64,000 nt of DNA from an uncultured Bacteroidales bacterium (GCA_934728255.1 CAKVEC010000001.1:62001-126000), one strand, 5' to 3'. Shown: positions 40,717 to 48,941, counted from the stretch's first letter. Program-made: numbers and translations. Notes: a model not told the origin generated them from the letters alone.

Positions 40717-41544
40717 GTGTTAAGTCTCGTTACAGGTGCGAGCAGTGGTATCGGTCTGCAGTATGCCACGCAGTTAGCCCGCGATTATCATACCGACCTC
40801 CTATTGGTCAGCAATCAGGAGGAAGAACTCCGCAAAGTGGCGGAAGACCTCGAAACGCAGTACAAGGTGAAGGCTGTCCCTCACTATGCCGACCTCAGCA
40901 AGCAGGACGCAGCGGAAGAACTCTACAACTACTGCCACGCCAACAATCTCGTGGTGGATATCCTTATCAACGATGCAGGGGTGTTCTTCTTCAATCCCTA
41001 TTGCGAGACCTCTATGCGCCGCATCGAACTGATGCTCAACTTACACATGACCACGGTGGCAAAGATGTGCCGTCTGTTTGGCGAGGATATGATTGCCCGC
41101 CAGTTGACCGAGGAAGAACAATCACAGACCATCTGCGGCAAGCCCCGCAAGAAAGGCTATATCCTCAATATGTCGTCTATGTCCGCATGGATGGCTATGC
41201 CCGGTATCCAGACCTACAACGCAACGAAAGCCTTTATCTACAACTTCTCCAAGTCGCTGTGGTATGAACTACGCCCGCAGGGCGTGAATATCACCGTCAT
41301 GACCCCGGGGGCAGTGGACACCGCCCTCTTCGGGTTGGCACCCAACTTGCGTAAGTTGGCAGTCAATCTCACCGTCTCTATCCCCCCCGAGAAACTGGTC
41401 AAGCGTGCCTTGCGCAGTATGTTCCGTGGCAAGAAAGCCGATATGCCCGGTGTAATCAATCATCTCTGCACTCCGCTTCTCAAGCATACGCCCGATTGGC
41501 TCGTCTTCTTTGTGATGAAGCACATCGGCAAGTACCAGAAATAA
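40717..41544 (+). CDS. Short-chain dehydrogenase (putative 3-beta-hydroxysteroid dehydrogenase)
   Basis: 275-residue SDR. NAD(P)-binding LVTGASSGIGLQYA at the very N-terminus, INDAGV (~88), catalytic Ser in NMSSMSAWM and the YNATK pair (Tyr/Lys, ~172-176), then PGAVDTALFG. It has a long C-terminal lid (~210-275) as in hydroxysteroid dehydrogenases. In the reported isoallolithocholic-acid cluster an SDR acts as the 3-beta-HSDH; position and family fit here, but substrate is inferred. GTG start. An AATTGTTAATTC-type boundary repeat lies directly in front, and a very strong hairpin follows. Confidence 0.85.
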   Translation: MLSLVTGASSGIGLQYATQLARDYHTDLLLVSNQEEELRKVAEDLETQYKVKAVPHYADLSKQDAAEELYNYCHANNLVVDILINDAGVFFFNPYCETSMRRIELMLNLHMTTVAKMCRLFGEDMIARQLTEEEQSQTICGKPRKKGYILNMSSMSAWMAMPGIQTYNATKAFIYNFSKSLWYELRPQGVNITVMTPGAVDTALFGLAPNLRKLAVNLTVSIPPEKLVKRALRSMFRGKKADMPGVINHLCTPLLKHTPDWLVFFVMKHIGKYQK

Positions 41545-41591
41545 TACAACAATCCCCTGTAAGTCGTTTGCCTTACAGGGGATTGTTGTAT
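41544..41591. terminator. Bidirectional terminator, 20-bp perfect stem
   Basis: ATACAACAATCCCCTGTAAG (41544-41563) pairs fully with 41572-41591 around an 8-nt loop. It lies between the convergent SDR and DUF389 genes and starts within the SDR stop codon. Confidence 0.85.
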
Positions 41592-41597
41592 ATGGGA

Positions 41598-42968
41598 TTA
41601 TTGTATCACCACCTCTATCGCATCGGCGTTAAGTCGTATGCGTAGCCAGTCTTGCAGTTTTCCTCGTTCTGTGCGGGTGAGCGTCTTCTTGTGTGCCAAA
41701 TGTACGGAAACCAACGTGATAGGTTCCACTTGCGTGGTATCATTGCTGTAGGTGATGTGCTCGCCCAATGCAAACGTGATGCTTTCCACTGCAGGGTATT
41801 GCGTGCGTATCTCTTGTGTGAGTTGCTCGGTGGGGAAGGTATGCTGCGTGTTGAGCCGTTCTGCGGCGGCCAACTGGGTGCGCAGGTCGCTGATCTGTTG
41901 TTGGTACGCCTGTATCTGTTCGTCCTTGGTGGCAAACAGGTCTTTGATCAACTGCTCTTGGCGGAGGTCGGTGTCGTCGGCGGTAAGTGCGTCTTCGTGC
42001 AAGACGATAGAGGTGGAGTCGAAGCCCGCCTGCATAGCGTCGGCAAGAAACAGTTTGCGGTCAGCCTCCGACAAGGTCTCGCCTGCAAGAAAGAAATCAA
42101 TGGTGGAGGCGGTTGCGTCCACTTGTGTCTGATAGACGTAACTCATTCCTATGGTCTTGTGCTGCGCAATGAACGTGTTGGCACGGCGGCTGAAATTGTT
42201 TTCGCGCACTACCGAGATGGCGGATATGATACTCGGCACAATCAGCACTAATATGACGAGGGTGATAGAGACGGCGCGGCGGCGTTTGTTGGTGGTCTGC
42301 TCCTGCACTACCGGGTAGCGTAGATATTTCACGGCAAGGAACGTTGCCAAAGCAATAAGAATACTATTTATAAGGAATAAGTACAATGCCCCGACAATAT
42401 ATTGCCAGTGCCATGTGGCGATACCGAAACCCGCTGTGCAGAGCGGAGGCATCAGGGCGGTGGCAATAGCCACACCCGACATCACAGTGCCGCGCTCTTT
42501 GCGCGAGGTCTCCAGTATGCCGGCGAACCCGCCGAACAGGGCGATGAACACATCGTAGATGGTTGGCTTGGTACGGGCAAGCAATTCGGTGGGGTTCTCC
42601 ATCGAGAGCGGTGAAATCAGAAAATAGAGAGTGGAGGCAAGGATACTGATACTGACCATCACGGCTAAGTTTTTGAGCGATGTGCGTACCAAGTCGGTGT
42701 CGTTGGTGCCAAGCCCCATACCGAACCCCATAATCGGTCCCATCAGTGGAGAAATCAACATCGCACCGATAATGACCGGAATGGAATTGACATTCAGTCC
42801 AACTGAGGCAATGATGATTGCAAAGAAGAGAATAAAAACATTCGGTCCGCGGAAATACACGTTCTGCCGTATGGTTGCGCTTGCCGCTTCGGTATCAATA
42901 TCCTGACTGAGCGATACCAACTGCCGCAGATACCTGACCACGGCATTCTTGTTCCAATTCCATTTCAT
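41598..42968 (-). CDS. DUF389 domain membrane protein
   Basis: 456 residues. After a short N-terminus (RQNVYFRGPNVFILFFAIIIASVGLNVNSIPVIIGAMLISPLMGPIMGFGMGLG) come about five more helices with SGVAIATALMPPLCTAGFGIA, the DUF389 hallmark. The C-terminal ~200 residues are soluble, with coiled coil near 340-375 (KDEQIQAYQQQISDLRTQLAAAERL). Function of the family is unknown. Single gene; the upstream 750 bp contain a repeat, a tandem duplication and an RNA candidate. Confidence 0.9.
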   Translation of the reverse strand: MKWNWNKNAVVRYLRQLVSLSQDIDTEAASATIRQNVYFRGPNVFILFFAIIIASVGLNVNSIPVIIGAMLISPLMGPIMGFGMGLGTNDTDLVRTSLKNLAVMVSISILASTLYFLISPLSMENPTELLARTKPTIYDVFIALFGGFAGILETSRKERGTVMSGVAIATALMPPLCTAGFGIATWHWQYIVGALYLFLINSILIALATFLAVKYLRYPVVQEQTTNKRRRAVSITLVILVLIVPSIISAISVVRENNFSRRANTFIAQHKTIGMSYVYQTQVDATASTIDFFLAGETLSEADRKLFLADAMQAGFDSTSIVLHEDALTADDTDLRQEQLIKDLFATKDEQIQAYQQQISDLRTQLAAAERLNTQHTFPTEQLTQEIRTQYPAVESITFALGEHITYSNDTTQVEPITLVSVHLAHKKTLTRTERGKLQDWLRIRLNADAIEVVIQ

Positions 42969-43002
42969 AGATTCTGTCTGTGCTGAAAATATATTATAAT
43001 TA

Positions 43003-43075
43003 ACATCAGTTCGATATAATTTGGGGATATAAAATTTATGGCTAATTTGTGGTAATACGGCGTAGCCGTCCGTTC
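43003..43075. repeat. Dispersed ~73-bp repeat, copy 2
   Basis: Reverse complement of 22491-22561 at about 85% identity, running from CAGTTCGATATAATTTGGGG to GGCGTAGCCGTCCGTTC. Lies 35 bp upstream of the DUF389 gene. Confidence 0.7.
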
Positions 43076-43120
43076 AATATAGTCCCGATAATGCCGATTG
43101 GTGGTCAATTCAATGGCAAT

Positions 43121-43172
43121 TCGTGTTTACAACCTGTAGTGTATACTCGTGTTTACAACCTGTAGTGTATAC
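43121..43172. repeat. Perfect 26-bp tandem duplication
   Basis: The 26-bp unit starting TCGTGTTTACAACCTGTAGT and ending GTATAC occurs twice without change (43121-43146 and 43147-43172). It lies between divergent transcription units (DUF389 and the RNA/methyltransferase). Confidence 0.9.
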
Positions 43173-43369
43173 TATATTGTTATCTGTTGTGCATAGTTGT
43201 TGTCAGTTGTTGACCGACAAAGTCTCTTTCTTTATATCGAACTCACATCATAATAAGGTGCGCAAAATGTATGCCAAAAGATTTTTCTTTTTTTGCGATG
43301 CCCCATAACAGAGCATTTCAAACCCAAATATGGAATGGAACAGAGGCAAAATGGTGGAGAAGAACTGGA

Positions 43370-43401
43370 TTTGTGTATATCATTTTTTTGTTGTAATTTT
43401 G
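43370..43401 (+). promoter_or_regulatory. Promoter upstream of the structured RNA / methyltransferase
   Basis: TTTG at 43370-43373, 20 nt, TAATTTTG at 43394-43401, followed by CACCCG, giving transcription start near 43408. Confidence 0.7.
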
Positions 43402-43711
43402 CACCCGAAAGGCTGCGTTTGCCTGGCAGACGACCTTTCAAATGTATTTATTAACAGCGTTTATTGACGCTCTGTTCTGACATATCGAAATCTCGCAAAT
43501 TTCATTAGGATTCAGGACTTAGCAACAATGAACGCCTGCAAGGTATGAGTATCTTGTATGCCTGTATTCTGCGCTTCCGTGTGCGGATGTAGGCGTATGT
43601 CGTGTATATACTTATATCCGATGTGGGCTTTCGTGTTGCCAATTCTAATCCTAAAGGCAATGCGAGAGCCTCGATATGCGGAATTGGCAGACGTCAAGTC
43701 CGCATTTTTTT
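43402..43711 (+). ncRNA. Candidate structured RNA or leader ending in an intrinsic terminator
   Basis: About 305 nt between a promoter and a terminator, with no conserved frame. Hairpins seen: GAAAGG/CCTTTC (43407-43412, 43434-43439), CAAGGTA/TATCTTG, a continuous 15-bp helix 43626-43640 with 43656-43670 (G-U pairs only as exceptions), and ATGCGGA/TCCGCAT (43676-43682, 43699-43705) ending in seven T. The element GGCAGACG occurs twice (43425-43432 and 43686-43693, inside the terminator loop); both can pair with CGTTTGCC (43416-43423), so alternative folds are possible. It may be a trans-acting RNA or an attenuator for the methyltransferase 9 nt later. Confidence 0.5.
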
Positions 43712-43719
43712 GTATATAT

Positions 43720-44694
43720 ATGTTTCGTAAAAAACTCAAAGTCTTTGAAGGCTTTGCAGGATATGGTGGTGCTTCTTTCGGGCTAAAAAGGTCGGGGTTA
43801 AATTATGAGGTAGTGGCAATGTCTGAAATTGATCCTTTTGCCAGTGCCTTACTATCTGCCAATTTTTCTAACATCCCGAATCTGGGAGACATTACCATTT
43901 TGAGCGAACACCCCGAAACCATTCCTGACTTTGACTTTTTTACGGGAGGTTTCCCTTGCCAGCCTTTTTCCTCTGCAGGATTGCAAAAAGGCGAAGAAGA
44001 TTCATATGGACGAGGAACACTCTTCTATCATATATTCAAGATTTTACAAGCCAAACACCCGCAGTACGTTCTGTTGGAAAATGTAAAAGGACTGACTGCC
44101 GCCAAGTTCGCCCCTACTTTTAATCGTATCAAGGAACTATTCAGAGAATTAGGGTATGGAGAAATGGCATACGCCGTACTCAATTCCAAAGATTATGGTA
44201 TCCCGCAAAATAGAGAGCGGCTTTGGATGTTCGCTCGTTTAGGCGGATTACCCGCTGATTTTAATATGATTCCTCCCAAACGGGAATTAAAGCAATTCTT
44301 CGGCGATTTTCTTTATCCTGATGAAGTAGATCCTGCATTGCGTCTGTCAGACGAGCAAATAGCCCACTTGAAAGTCAAACACAACATCAGTAGTTTTGCA
44401 GTACAGGAACCGCTCTGTTTGGATATATACAACAAGAAAATAAAGGAAAATCGTTTGTGTATTACCATTACTCAACCCGAACATAACAGTTTGCGCGTAA
44501 TAGAACCGATGAAAGACGGCAAAGAACGTGTACGCAAAATGTCTGTGGAAGAACAATTCCATTTTATGGGCTTTGAAAAAGGCGAACTCAATTTTGCAGG
44601 GCAATCCTATTCGCAGTTATCCAAGCGGGCTGGCAACGGCTGGGATGTCAATTTAGTGGGAATTTTACTTAACCATATATTCAGCCAATTATGA
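43720..44694 (+). CDS. DNA (cytosine-5) methyltransferase
   Basis: 324-residue C5 methyltransferase. Motif I FEGFAGYGGASFGLKRSG, motif IV GGFPCQPFSSAG with the catalytic cysteine, motif VI ENVKGL, motif VIII QNRERLWMFA, target recognition region ~200-285, motif X at the C-terminus (KRAGNGWDVNLVGILL). It methylates cytosine in a specific site, protecting it from the linked nuclease. I start it at 43720 (MFRKKLKVFEGF), since the frame upstream is non-conserved RNA sequence. Its stop overlaps the next start by 4 bp. AT-rich compared with the McrB/LlaJI-like genes. Confidence 0.93.
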   Translation: MFRKKLKVFEGFAGYGGASFGLKRSGLNYEVVAMSEIDPFASALLSANFSNIPNLGDITILSEHPETIPDFDFFTGGFPCQPFSSAGLQKGEEDSYGRGTLFYHIFKILQAKHPQYVLLENVKGLTAAKFAPTFNRIKELFRELGYGEMAYAVLNSKDYGIPQNRERLWMFARLGGLPADFNMIPPKRELKQFFGDFLYPDEVDPALRLSDEQIAHLKVKHNISSFAVQEPLCLDIYNKKIKENRLCITITQPEHNSLRVIEPMKDGKERVRKMSVEEQFHFMGFEKGELNFAGQSYSQLSKRAGNGWDVNLVGILLNHIFSQL

Positions 44695-45311
44695 TACTTA
44701 ATTTAGGGTCTTTAGCATTTAATGCCAACATAGAAGGCGGCGGAGGAACGCCAGCATGGGGAACGGAATTAGGACAAGGAGAGGGCTATCGTTTTCAATT
44801 TGAAGACGCAGAGAATTTTCTTACATCTATGCTCTATATGTCAGTCTCCGATACAGAAAACATTTATTGCCCTTTGGGTAAAGGAGGAGGACGCAAAGAT
44901 GACTACGAATTTGTGGTAGGCAGTATCTATGACAAGATATTTGTAAACGGGATGAGAGTTCCCGATACAAAATTTATCTTATTGATTGTTAAGCAAATAA
45001 ATGGCGACTATCATATCGGACGTAGGTCGTTGAAATATAATCCGAGAATGACTTACCATAAGCGGGCATATAACGAAGAATGTTATCAGCGTATGCCTTC
45101 CGTCTTGGGTATCAATGACGATGCAGCGTGGTTTATTGATGAGATATATACGGAAAATCAAGACGAACTGCATTTCACCGCTTATGTATTAGATGCGCAA
45201 CAAGCCAAATACTATCATTCTAATGAAGAACGTAAAAAAGGATTTTCAATCAAAAATAGAAACCGACAAAAGTGTAAACAGACTTTCAAAAAGATATACC
45301 TTTCAGTTTGA
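44691..45311 (+). CDS. Uncharacterised protein within the restriction-modification operon
   Basis: 206-residue soluble protein I do not recognise. N-terminus ILNLGSLAFNANIEGGGGTPAWGTELGQGEG, then an alpha/beta part with YEFVVGSIYDKIFVNGMRVPDTKFILLIVKQINGDYHIGRRSL and a basic tail rich in Lys/Arg. Being coupled to the methyltransferase (4-bp overlap) and running into the McrB-like gene by about 89 bp, it is part of the system and may supply DNA recognition, which the short McrB-like N-terminus lacks. That role is inference. Low GC like the methyltransferase. Confidence 0.7.
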   Translation: MILNLGSLAFNANIEGGGGTPAWGTELGQGEGYRFQFEDAENFLTSMLYMSVSDTENIYCPLGKGGGRKDDYEFVVGSIYDKIFVNGMRVPDTKFILLIVKQINGDYHIGRRSLKYNPRMTYHKRAYNEECYQRMPSVLGINDDAAWFIDEIYTENQDELHFTAYVLDAQQAKYYHSNEERKKGFSIKNRNRQKCKQTFKKIYLSV

Positions 45312-46296
45312 TTCCTCCTTTCCCCTCCAACAAATCTATTTTGGTGCACCGGGGACGGGGAAAAGCCACGCTATCAAGGTACTGACCGAACCATACTGCG
45401 ACACCACCATCCGCACCACGTTCCACCCCGACAGCGACTATTCTTCCTTTGTCGGCTGCTACAAGCCTACTATGCAATATGTAGAGCAGACCTATATCGT
45501 GGAGGGCGAGCAGAAACCCGTACTGAACGCAAAGACCCAAGAGAAAGCCTACAAACAGGAAATAGTCTATGCCTACACGCCCCAAGCCTTTCTCCAAGCC
45601 TACATGATGGCGTGGCAACGGCTGCAAGACAGCACGCCCGTATTCTTGATTATCGAGGAAATCAACCGTGGCAACTGCGCACAGATATTCGGAGACCTGT
45701 TCCAACTCCTTGACCGAGACAAAGACAGCGGCTACAGCGAATATCCCATTCGTGCCGACCGTGATATGCAGACCTGTCTGCAAGCCGCATTTGCAGAGCA
45801 TACCGACCTGCCCGAAACTATCCGCACAGGGAGGGAATTGCAACTGCCGCCGAACCTGCATATATGGGCAACGATGAACACCTCCGACCAGTCGCTCTTC
45901 CCCATAGACAGTGCTTTCAAACGCCGTTGGCAATGGCGGTACTGCCCCATTGTCAATATGCCCGATTTGCACTACCGGATACAAGCAGGCGGGCAGACCT
46001 TCGACTGGTGGCAGGTGATTGAACATATCAACCAAGCCATAGAAGACACTACAAAATCGGAAGACAAGAAACTCGGTTATTTCTTTGTCCAAGACGATGG
46101 CGGAGGCATTATCTCGGTAGAAACATTCGTGAACAAAGTTGTTTTCTACTTGTGGAACGATGTATTCAAAGATGCCTATTCCAATACGTTATTTACGGAC
46201 GGACTGACTTTCTACCGATTCTTTTGCCCCGATGGCGAGATAGATATGAATGTAGTGGTGCAATTTTTGGAACACATAGTGGGCAACGAAGCCTAA
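45223..46296 (+). CDS. McrB-like AAA+ restriction ATPase/GTPase
   Basis: 357-residue McrB-type motor (LlaJI R1-like). Walker A IYFGAPGTGKSHAIKVL (about 40-56 from this start), Walker B VFLIIEEINRGNCAQIFGDLFQLLDR, the McrB signature 'NLHIWATMNTSDQSLFPIDSAFKRRW' (NTSD/ NTxD motif and arginine finger). It would hydrolyse nucleotide to translocate DNA and activate the nuclease partner. Only ~40 residues precede the motor, so no separate DNA-binding domain. Two starts are possible (45193 or 45223); both overlap the upstream gene, unusual for this window. GC content rises abruptly near 45300. Confidence 0.88.
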   Translation: MKNVKKDFQSKIETDKSVNRLSKRYTFQFDSSFPLQQIYFGAPGTGKSHAIKVLTEPYCDTTIRTTFHPDSDYSSFVGCYKPTMQYVEQTYIVEGEQKPVLNAKTQEKAYKQEIVYAYTPQAFLQAYMMAWQRLQDSTPVFLIIEEINRGNCAQIFGDLFQLLDRDKDSGYSEYPIRADRDMQTCLQAAFAEHTDLPETIRTGRELQLPPNLHIWATMNTSDQSLFPIDSAFKRRWQWRYCPIVNMPDLHYRIQAGGQTFDWWQVIEHINQAIEDTTKSEDKKLGYFFVQDDGGGIISVETFVNKVVFYLWNDVFKDAYSNTLFTDGLTFYRFFCPDGEIDMNVVVQFLEHIVGNEA

Positions 46297-46300
46297 CCCC

Positions 46301-48586
46301 GTGAAAATCATTATCGAGGGACATAAGTATGCGCAAGCCGATGTACAACGCTACCTGTGGGAGGGGGCGTTCCGTGATATTCTGGGTTATGTGAGTATCG
46401 GCTATGTGGGGTATTACTACAACCCCGATATTGCTGATTGTGTCTTTATCCTGCCCAAGGTGCTCTTGGAGGACAAAGAGGGCGAAGAGCGGGTATTCGG
46501 CACATATCGCCCCGAAGACATTCTTTCCATTGACGACCATTCCCCTCTGATGGAATACGAGCGCAAGTTTATCTACGAGTTCTCGGTATGGATACATCGT
46601 GCTATTATGGTCTATGCGCAGGATAATCCGACGAGCCAAATAGTCTTAAGTCCGCGCCCTGTCAACCGAATGGGCAAAGGGCGGCAACGCCAATCCTTCA
46701 CGTTTCTTGATATAGTGCTTGCCTTGATAGATTTCAACCGCGAGCATCGCGATTTTATCCTTTTTACGCTGCGTAACCAACACAGCGGCTTTCGTAAAAT
46801 CAATTGGACACGCACCATCTCCCGCGAGCAAGCCCTTATCCAAAACGGCAAACCGCTGTATCTGCATATACAAAACAAAAAACGGGTGGTGAACTTTGAT
46901 GAGGAACTGCTCATTATCTACTACTCCATTCTTGCCTATATCCGCCGGCAATACGGCTTCCCCGTGGATATTCCCGTGGGGTTCGACTTGATAGGCGGTG
47001 CGCAATTTGAGAACTACATTGCGGGCTATGGTTGTTTGCGCTTGCAGCAAATCAAATACAGGTATTTCTCCGATACCACGCTGCAACTATGGGAGATGTG
47101 CTTCGCTTTCTTTGAGCATGCACACCATATTGCCGTCCGCATGCAGGAAGCACAGTATCTGTTGGTCAGCAGTTTTGAGATTGTCTTCGAGGCAATGATT
47201 GACAAGTTGGTGGGAGACAAACGCGAAGACCTGCCCGATGGACTGAAAGACCAGGACGATGGCAAGCGCGTGGATCATCTCTATCAGTACGACAGCCTTA
47301 CCAACAACAGCGACTCCGACCGCCGTATCTTCTACATCGGCGACAGCAAGTACTACAAACGCCATACCCCGCTCGGTAAAGAGGCTGTCTATAAGCAATA
47401 TACCTACGCCAAGAATGTGATACAATGGAACTTGAACCTGTTCCTCAATAGCAGCGAAGACACTATCCGTTCCACCCAAAACCGCTACCACGGACTGCGC
47501 AAACTGCGCGACGATGTTACCGAGGGCTATGACATTACGCCCAATTTCTTTATTAGTGCCAAGGTGAACGACCACCTTGACTACGCCGAACAACTGACAC
47601 TCGTTGCCGACCATAAGCAACAGACCTACAACCTGCGCCAGTTTGAGAACCGCCTCTTCGACCGCGACACGCTTCTGTTGGCGCACTATGATGTTAATTT
47701 CCTGCATATTGTCTCGCTCTATGCCCGTGACAATCAACCGCAACAGGCACAATGGAAACAGAAAGTGCGGGCGGAGTTTCGCCGTGCCATACAGGCGATG
47801 CTGAGCGAGCAGTACCGCTTCTATGCCATTACACCCCGTGAGGGCGTGAACGCGGAGCAGTTTCTGCAAACGCATTTCGGGCAACTCCTCGGCAAAGTCT
47901 TTTCGCCTTATGACAACCTGTCGGAGCAAGTGTTCTACTCCGTGGCGTTGGAGCAGGGTGAGCGGTTTGCAGCAGAGAATGAGCGGGTATTGGCATTGTT
48001 AGCCCCTTCGTTTTATGTGGCGGAATGTCCGATAGGTACCAATCCCGCTGACGTATTGCCCAAAGTGATGCCGCAAGCAACAGCAATAGCACCAGCATCG
48101 CTCCTCTCTGTGCATTATATCCGGCGTTATGCGGAACAACGTTTCCTTATCGGTTGTTATAAAAACGAGGCGCACCTGCAATGGATATTGGGCAAGAACG
48201 ACAAAGGCACTATGCTTTACAATGTGCGTTTGCAGACCAAAGGCATCTCGCGCAACGGCACTTTTCCGCGCAGTTGGTTGGAGAAAGGCGATGTGCGTTT
48301 CGTTATCTTGTACAATGAAGAGATACTGCTGCAAAATGAATATCGTGTTTTCCATATCCACCACCATGCCGTACTGAGCGAAGAGCGTATGCGCCAAGCC
48401 TTGTACCCTAATCCGCAAGGCAACTATTTCTGTTTTGTATTCGATGAAGAGGTGCAACTTTCTCCACGTATTGATGTAGCCAAAATCATCTCTTTTGCCC
48501 GCCTCAACCGAGACCACGAATACATTGACGGCACACCCATTGTCATCACAGGTGCCGAATTGCAACAATATATCCTATCATCTTAA
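46301..48586 (+). CDS. LlaJI/McrC-like restriction endonuclease subunit
   Basis: 761-residue protein. The central part carries RRIFYIGDSKYYKRHTPLGKEAVYKQY (about residues 346-372), a PD-(D/E)xK-like nuclease core (D and K of GDSKYYK) typical of LlaJI R2 / McrC nucleases. The N-terminal ~340 residues include YRPEDILSIDDHSPLMEYERKFIYEF. Residues about 560-761 form an additional domain of unknown role. It should cut DNA in complex with the McrB-like motor. GTG start 5 nt after that gene. LlaJI in Lactococcus needs two methyltransferases for an asymmetric site; only one is seen here. Confidence 0.78.
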   Translation: MKIIIEGHKYAQADVQRYLWEGAFRDILGYVSIGYVGYYYNPDIADCVFILPKVLLEDKEGEERVFGTYRPEDILSIDDHSPLMEYERKFIYEFSVWIHRAIMVYAQDNPTSQIVLSPRPVNRMGKGRQRQSFTFLDIVLALIDFNREHRDFILFTLRNQHSGFRKINWTRTISREQALIQNGKPLYLHIQNKKRVVNFDEELLIIYYSILAYIRRQYGFPVDIPVGFDLIGGAQFENYIAGYGCLRLQQIKYRYFSDTTLQLWEMCFAFFEHAHHIAVRMQEAQYLLVSSFEIVFEAMIDKLVGDKREDLPDGLKDQDDGKRVDHLYQYDSLTNNSDSDRRIFYIGDSKYYKRHTPLGKEAVYKQYTYAKNVIQWNLNLFLNSSEDTIRSTQNRYHGLRKLRDDVTEGYDITPNFFISAKVNDHLDYAEQLTLVADHKQQTYNLRQFENRLFDRDTLLLAHYDVNFLHIVSLYARDNQPQQAQWKQKVRAEFRRAIQAMLSEQYRFYAITPREGVNAEQFLQTHFGQLLGKVFSPYDNLSEQVFYSVALEQGERFAAENERVLALLAPSFYVAECPIGTNPADVLPKVMPQATAIAPASLLSVHYIRRYAEQRFLIGCYKNEAHLQWILGKNDKGTMLYNVRLQTKGISRNGTFPRSWLEKGDVRFVILYNEEILLQNEYRVFHIHHHAVLSEERMRQALYPNPQGNYFCFVFDEEVQLSPRIDVAKIISFARLNRDHEYIDGTPIVITGAELQQYILSS

Positions 48587-48618
48587 TTCTCCTAATATTC
48601 ATACTATCGGGTGTATGT

Positions 48619-48675
48619 GATTATCGGGTGATTATCGGGTGATTATCGGGTGATTATCGGGTTGTTCACGATAGG
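48619..48675. repeat. 11-bp-period array, locus 3
   Basis: Four exact units GATTATCGGGT (48619-48662), then TGTTCACGATAGGATACCG. Same period and tail as at 9200. It opens the 578-bp gap 48587-49164, which also holds the palindromic repeat, the TGCCTCTTGCGGCA repeat copy and the lysS promoter. Confidence 0.85.
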
Positions 48676-48755
48676 ATACCGTATGTTTACCTATGAGTTG
48701 GCACCTATCTTCTGCAGAGGATACGGACGCTACAGGTTCCCTGCAAGCCATCGCC

Positions 48756-48781
48756 GGGGACGCGGACGCCTCGTCCGCGGT
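48756..48781. repeat. 26-bp palindromic repeat, inverse copy
   Basis: Identical in all 26 positions, in inverse orientation, to 17309-17334; core CGCGGACG-CCT-CGTCCGCG. Confidence 0.9.
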
Positions 48782-48941
48782 CAGTTTGGTACAAACCATA
48801 TGACTATGCTATGTTTGGGAGACGTGAAGCGTAAGGCAGGTGTGCGCAGCACACTGAGTGCCGACACGACACGAAAGCCAGTGGCTTGAGTAGAACTCCT
48901 TATCGTCTCGCATCGTCAAAGAGTAACTTTTGGTTTATTTT

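Noticed and set aside
43676..43705. GCGGAATTGGCAGACG resembles the D-arm region of a tRNA-Leu.
   Set aside because: No acceptor stem, anticodon arm or T-arm follows; the segment forms a terminator hairpin with seven T instead.
45233..45240. A-AAA-AAG slippery heptamer at the overlap of the 206-aa gene and the McrB-like gene, suggesting a -1 frameshift fusion.
   Set aside because: The McrB-like frame is +1 relative to the upstream gene, so a -1 slip would not enter it, and independent ATG codons are available.
48619..48662. Regular direct repeats that could suggest a CRISPR array.
   Set aside because: Units of 11 bp are contiguous with no spacers and no cas genes are nearby; the same holds for the 33-bp units at 53170.
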